DNA from: CAZTKP01 sp964614215
GTDB taxonomy: Bacteria; UBP6; UBA1177
Assembly: GCA_964614215.1 (NCBI GenBank)
Contig: CAZTKP010000047.1
Coordinates: 1 to 17,112, forward strand
Reading direction: 5' to 3'
Length of the DNA stretch: 17,112 nt
The translations under genes were made by a program, and so were the position numbers. Numbering within the stretch: position 1 is the first letter of the stretch; each line of letters opens with the position of its first letter. This document shows positions 13,737 through 17,112 of the stretch, in pieces. The notes under the pieces were generated by a model, which saw only the letters and a list, made by a program, of their open reading frames with translations, searched no databases and had not been told where the DNA came from.

Positions 13737-16718
13737 ATGATTTTATTCTACGATATTTTTATATATCCCCTGGAACTTTTCATGGATCTGGTTCTCCGGC
13801 AGACACTGAACCTGACAAGCTCTCCACTAATTTCACTTTCGGTATTAAGCCTTATAGTAACCATTGTATCACTGCCGATCTACCATATTGCTGAGGCCTG
13901 GCAGGATAGAGAAAGAGAAATTCAGAAAAAGTTAAAACCTAAAATATTTGAATTTAAGAGTGTCTTTAAGGGCGCAGCACTGAACACATATATCAACACT
14001 CTTTACAGACAGAACAACTATCACCCTATACAGGCCGTCAGAACGTCTTTCGGTCTTTTAATTCAGATCCCCTTCTTTTTTGCCGCCTACCATCTTTTAT
14101 CCAACTATGGTGATTTTGAAGGTCTTAAAACTGTTATCTTTGATGATCTGGGCAAACCTGACGGACTCCTGTCTATAGGCAATATTTCAATAAACGTGCT
14201 TCCCTTTGTAATGACAGCTGTGAATCTAGCTTCATCATTTATCTATTCAAAAAAAATGATAGGGAAGGAAAAGATCCAGCTTTACGGAATTGCCGCACTG
14301 TTTCTTATCGTTCTTTACAACTCTCCCGCAGCACTTCTTTACTACTGGACATTTAACAATATTTTCAGTCTGGTAAAGAACTTTATTTACACCAAGATCT
14401 ATAAAGACGGGGTTATCTCAAAGTTTGAAAAAGAAACGCCTCAGGCCAGTCCTTTCATTTCCAGACTGAACAAAGCAAGACCCGGAAACTGGAACACCGT
14501 TACGCTTCTAGCTGCTTCAGCGACTGCTTTTTTTCTTGGTTTTTTTAACGCACCTGACGAAAGCTCTACTGAAATTCCGGGACTTGTCATATCATTCATT
14601 CCACTTTTCATTCTCAGCTTCTTTTCAATTATATCGAATTTAAAAAACAGATCTGGAAAAAAGAGATTGACTCTGGGCGTTATCTATGCCCTTTCTCTTT
14701 TGACTGCACTAACCCTCTTCTTCCTTAAAATTACTTCAATTTTGGAAGAAACGGTCTATCTTGAAAATGCAGTCTACTTTTCATTTGCTCCCTTCGCATT
14801 TGACCTTCTTTTAATAATTATCAGGATTTTTGAAAAAACTCTGTTCCGATTTATGCCAGATGAAAACTCTCAGATAAGATCAGCATTTAACAGATCAGCT
14901 TTAGTTTTATTGATCGGAATTTTCATATCAGCTCCCCTTACGGTCCTCTCTTCCGGCTCTGCATCCGATTTCGATGATTCCCTTTTTTACTATCTTAGCT
15001 ACCTTATTGTTTTTTCTATTATTTCTTTTGTTTTTCTCAAAGTTATTTACAATGTTCTGCCTTCAAAATGGAAAACGTTATTTACATTTGTGACCTTATC
15101 TATCTCCATGCTGAGTCTCGTCAACATCTTTATTTTTCCAGGCAGTTACGGGGATATGAGTCACTTTATATTTAAGGACGATATTGTTAATTCCGGAATT
15201 TATATTACAGTTAATACGTTAACACTCCTGCTGATCTTAACAGTTTCAGCATTTCTTGTGATAAAAAACAAACTGAATTTTTTAACGCCTGTAATGACTG
15301 TTGCGATTTTCTCTCTTATTATACTTTCAGTATTTGACTCATGTGGCTTTGCCGGAAAAAGAGACAGCTCTGAAGAAAAAACTAATGATAGCGAGACCCT
15401 TTTTACCTTTTCAAAAACCGGGAAAAACGTTGTTGTTCTTATGCTTGACAGATTTATAGGCGGATATGTCCCTCAGGCTCTTAAATTTATTCCGGAACTT
15501 AAAAAAGATCTTGACGGTTTCACCTGGTATCCCAACTCTCTTTCTCCTGCGAGCTACACAATAGGAGGTGTTCCTGCAATTATGGGAGGATGGGACTATT
15601 ACATTAAAAATGTCAATTCTACAAGAACTGACGTTCCCCTAATGGATAAACTTGATGAAAGTGCAAGGATAATGCCTTACAACTTTGATAAAGCAGGATA
15701 TGAAGTTGATGTCTATGCTGATGTGAAAAGATGGTTTAAGGAAAAAGACCCTAAAAACATAGGCAACTCCAGATTTCATGATCTGGACCTTAAAAAGATC
15801 AGGAACGAATGGCTAGCAAAAAGCAAAGTTGAATCTATGCAGGAAGATAATACTTTGAGAAAACAGCTTCTTGTTTTCGGCCTTTTCAGAGCCGCTCCTG
15901 TTTTTTTACGAAAATGGATATACGATGAAGGCAAGTGGCAGATCGAAACTGGCGATGAAAACCCAGATTACAGATCAGACAGCAGCAGATACGTCTCTTT
16001 TCATCAGAAAAGCCAGTGGAGAAGGCACACCTGCTTAAAATATTACGCTGTTCTTGATTTTCTCCCCGAGTTCTCAAAGGTATCTGATACTTCAAAGAAC
16101 CGGTTTTTCTATCTTTCCAACAATCTTACTCATGAACCTCATTCCATAAATGCGAATTTTGAATATGAACCGACAGGTAAAGTCAGTTATCCAAAGAGCA
16201 TTCAGATAAAGTTTGGCAAAAGCACCAATTCTCTTAAACACCTTTATACGGATACTGCTGCATTAAGACTTGTGAACGAATGGATCAAATGGATGAAAGA
16301 TAACGGTGTTTACGACAACACAAGGATCATTCTTGTTTCAGACCATGGAAGAGATGTATATAATCCCTTCTATGACAGACAGAAAATTTCCGGTGCAAGA
16401 AAAAAAGCTCACCCTGCTTATTTCAACAACCTGCTTATGATCAAAGATTTCAATGAACATGGTGAAATTAAAATATCCGATGATTTCATGACCTCACTCG
16501 ATGTTCCCGCTTTGGCGATGAAAGATATTATTGCCGGGGAAAACCCTTACACGGGAAACAAAGTTGAAATTCCTGAAGAAAAACTCCCGTTTACTGTCTA
16601 CGACACTCAGTGGAGAAACGAAAAACAGGGAAAATACGAATTTAAATACCATGAAAAATATGAAGTTGATAAAGATATTTCCAAATTGAGAAACTGGAAA
16701 CTACTTAAGGAAAAATAA
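13737..16718 (+). CDS. YidC/Oxa1-like membrane domain fused to LtaS-like alkaline-phosphatase-superfamily domain
   Basis: This is a 993-residue, three-part envelope protein. Part one (about 1-220) matches YidC/Oxa1 in order: the TM2-like IVTIVSLPI (40-48), KPKI (67-70), FGLLIQIPFFFAAYHLL (105-121), FVMTAVNLASSFIYSKK, and SPAALLYYWTFNNIFSLVKN (196-215). The groove Arg of canonical YidC (Arg366 in E. coli) aligns with Thr42. Part two (about 252-535) is a block of hydrophobic helices. Part three (about 560-950) is an extracytoplasmic hydrolase/transferase domain: NVVVLMLDR with Asp571, ASYTIGG with probable nucleophile Thr608, THEPHS (798-803), and SDHGRD with Asp869-His870. These are the metal sites of LtaS, OpgB and phosphoethanolamine transferases. 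The likely role is moving a phosphoglycerol or similar group onto a surface polymer. Automated naming as YidC insertase would be misleading. No strong ribosome site precedes ATG 13737, which favours coupling to the gene 21 nt upstream. Confidence 0.85.
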   Translation: MILFYDIFIYPLELFMDLVLRQTLNLTSSPLISLSVLSLIVTIVSLPIYHIAEAWQDREREIQKKLKPKIFEFKSVFKGAALNTYINTLYRQNNYHPIQAVRTSFGLLIQIPFFFAAYHLLSNYGDFEGLKTVIFDDLGKPDGLLSIGNISINVLPFVMTAVNLASSFIYSKKMIGKEKIQLYGIAALFLIVLYNSPAALLYYWTFNNIFSLVKNFIYTKIYKDGVISKFEKETPQASPFISRLNKARPGNWNTVTLLAASATAFFLGFFNAPDESSTEIPGLVISFIPLFILSFFSIISNLKNRSGKKRLTLGVIYALSLLTALTLFFLKITSILEETVYLENAVYFSFAPFAFDLLLIIIRIFEKTLFRFMPDENSQIRSAFNRSALVLLIGIFISAPLTVLSSGSASDFDDSLFYYLSYLIVFSIISFVFLKVIYNVLPSKWKTLFTFVTLSISMLSLVNIFIFPGSYGDMSHFIFKDDIVNSGIYITVNTLTLLLILTVSAFLVIKNKLNFLTPVMTVAIFSLIILSVFDSCGFAGKRDSSEEKTNDSETLFTFSKTGKNVVVLMLDRFIGGYVPQALKFIPELKKDLDGFTWYPNSLSPASYTIGGVPAIMGGWDYYIKNVNSTRTDVPLMDKLDESARIMPYNFDKAGYEVDVYADVKRWFKEKDPKNIGNSRFHDLDLKKIRNEWLAKSKVESMQEDNTLRKQLLVFGLFRAAPVFLRKWIYDEGKWQIETGDENPDYRSDSSRYVSFHQKSQWRRHTCLKYYAVLDFLPEFSKVSDTSKNRFFYLSNNLTHEPHSINANFEYEPTGKVSYPKSIQIKFGKSTNSLKHLYTDTAALRLVNEWIKWMKDNGVYDNTRIILVSDHGRDVYNPFYDRQKISGARKKAHPAYFNNLLMIKDFNEHGEIKISDDFMTSLDVPALAMKDIIAGENPYTGNKVEIPEEKLPFTVYDTQWRNEKQGKYEFKYHEKYEVDKDISKLRNWKLLKEK

Positions 16719-16732
16719 TTTAACTGCACTTT

Positions 16733-16761
16733 TTGATTAATATGATTCTATAAGTTATAGT
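16733..16761 (+). promoter_or_regulatory. Promoter for the last (secreted-protein) gene
   Basis: TTGATT (16733-16738, 4 of 6), a 17-nt spacer and TATAGT (16756-16761, 5 of 6) with start near 16768. A strong GGGAG (16783-16787) precedes ATG 16793 by 5 nt, so the final gene can be expressed apart from the polymer genes. Confidence 0.5.
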
Positions 16762-16792
16762 AATGTAGCTTTTTTATTTATAGGGAGTGGAA

Positions 16793-17112
16793 ATGAAAAA
16801 ATCTGTGTTTTTTATCCTGATCCTGGGTCTGGTTTTATCTGTTTCTGCGGAAAAGAACTCTGTTCAGGCAATAATCCTGCACAACGATGGATACAAACTT
16901 TACAAAAGTTATCTGCCTACTGACAACACCTATAAGAATACAGCAAGGGATATGGGTGTTCTGGCATCAAAGAACAGAAGTAAAGTATACAGAAAAAGTC
17001 AGCAGCTCATTAATCTTGCAAGAAACAAAAGTACTCAGTATTACAAAACAAATAAAAAGCTCATAGAGTATCTTAAGAAAAAATGGAACAAGCCTCATTA
17101 CGTGAGCATGAA
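16793..17112 (+). CDS. Exported protein of unknown function, 3' end cut by window edge
   Basis: The frame is open for 106 codons to the right edge. It starts with a typical signal peptide (MKKSVFFILILGLVLSVSA, cleavage after about residue 19) and no lipobox Cys. The mature part begins EKNSVQAIILHNDGYKLYKS and is rich in Lys, Asn, Ser and Tyr (runs such as QYYKTNKK and LKKKW), giving a very basic, probably helical chain. I recognise no family in the visible part. The ribosome site and promoter are both good. A periplasmic or secreted location is inferred from the signal peptide alone. Confidence 0.75.
   Translation, partial: MKKSVFFILILGLVLSVSAEKNSVQAIILHNDGYKLYKSYLPTDNTYKNTARDMGVLASKNRSKVYRKSQQLINLARNKSTQYYKTNKKLIEYLKKKWNKPHYVSM

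Noticed and set aside
13737..14400. Calling the large protein a genuine YidC insertase.
   Set aside because: It lacks the groove Arg, is fused to a transferase-like domain, and sits with a glycerophosphotransferase, not with rnpA/rpmH.

Overview
The window (about 40% GC by eye) comes from a diderm (Gram-negative-type) bacterium. Three things point that way: SurA/PpiC-type periplasmic chaperones, lipoproteins with lipobox cysteines, and the non-mevalonate isoprenoid enzyme Dxs. The large lipoprotein has an Asp/Glu-rich linker followed by a Cys-rich module (CGD..NGDEVCDGG..C..CSGWN..NC). I associate that style with uncultured Deltaproteobacteria/Myxococcota-like genomes, but the taxonomic guess is tentative. 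No tRNA, rRNA, CRISPR array or insertion sequence was seen. Every gap between genes is under 200 bases.

Left arm, minus strand (4677 to 1): one probable operon, read right to left from a good promoter at 4650-4677. It holds a lipoprotein metallopeptidase of HExxH/M30 type, then xseB, then an ispA-type prenyl diphosphate synthase, then dxs, which runs off the left edge. The joints are 11 nt, a 1-nt TAATG overlap and a 4-nt ATGA overlap, so translation is tightly coupled. Dxs and the prenyl synthase are the first committed step and the chain-elongation step of isoprenoid synthesis.

Middle, plus strand (4756-8747): a small protein with two CxxC...CxxC zinc motifs, divergent from the operon above. 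It is followed by a promoter and a PpiC lipoprotein, a SurA-like chaperone and a 12-TM GT-C glycosyltransferase in one run. This is an envelope-biogenesis cluster. An aminotransferase (8722-9864, minus) converges on it, with a 26-bp tail-to-tail overlap.

Right arm, plus strand (9992-17112): first a stand-alone AAA/DUF4143 ATPase with its own promoter. Next comes an SdpR-like ArsR repressor with an SdpI-like membrane protein, preceded by a palindrome at the predicted transcription start. Then a two-gene envelope-polymer unit. Its first gene is a membrane-anchored CDP-glycerol glycerophosphotransferase-like enzyme. The second is a 993-residue fusion of a YidC/Oxa1-like membrane domain, a further membrane block and an extracytoplasmic alkaline-phosphatase/sulfatase-superfamily domain resembling LtaS or phosphoethanolamine transferases. 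The window ends in the start of a secreted protein with no recognised family.

The most interesting element is the CDP-glycerol transferase/YidC-LtaS-like pair. It looks like a teichoic-acid-like (polyol-phosphate) system in a diderm. Its YidC-like domain has lost the groove arginine expected of a canonical insertase. Several starts were moved from upstream TTG codons that overlap the Shine-Dalgarno sequence, or lie upstream of the promoter, to better-supported downstream codons.
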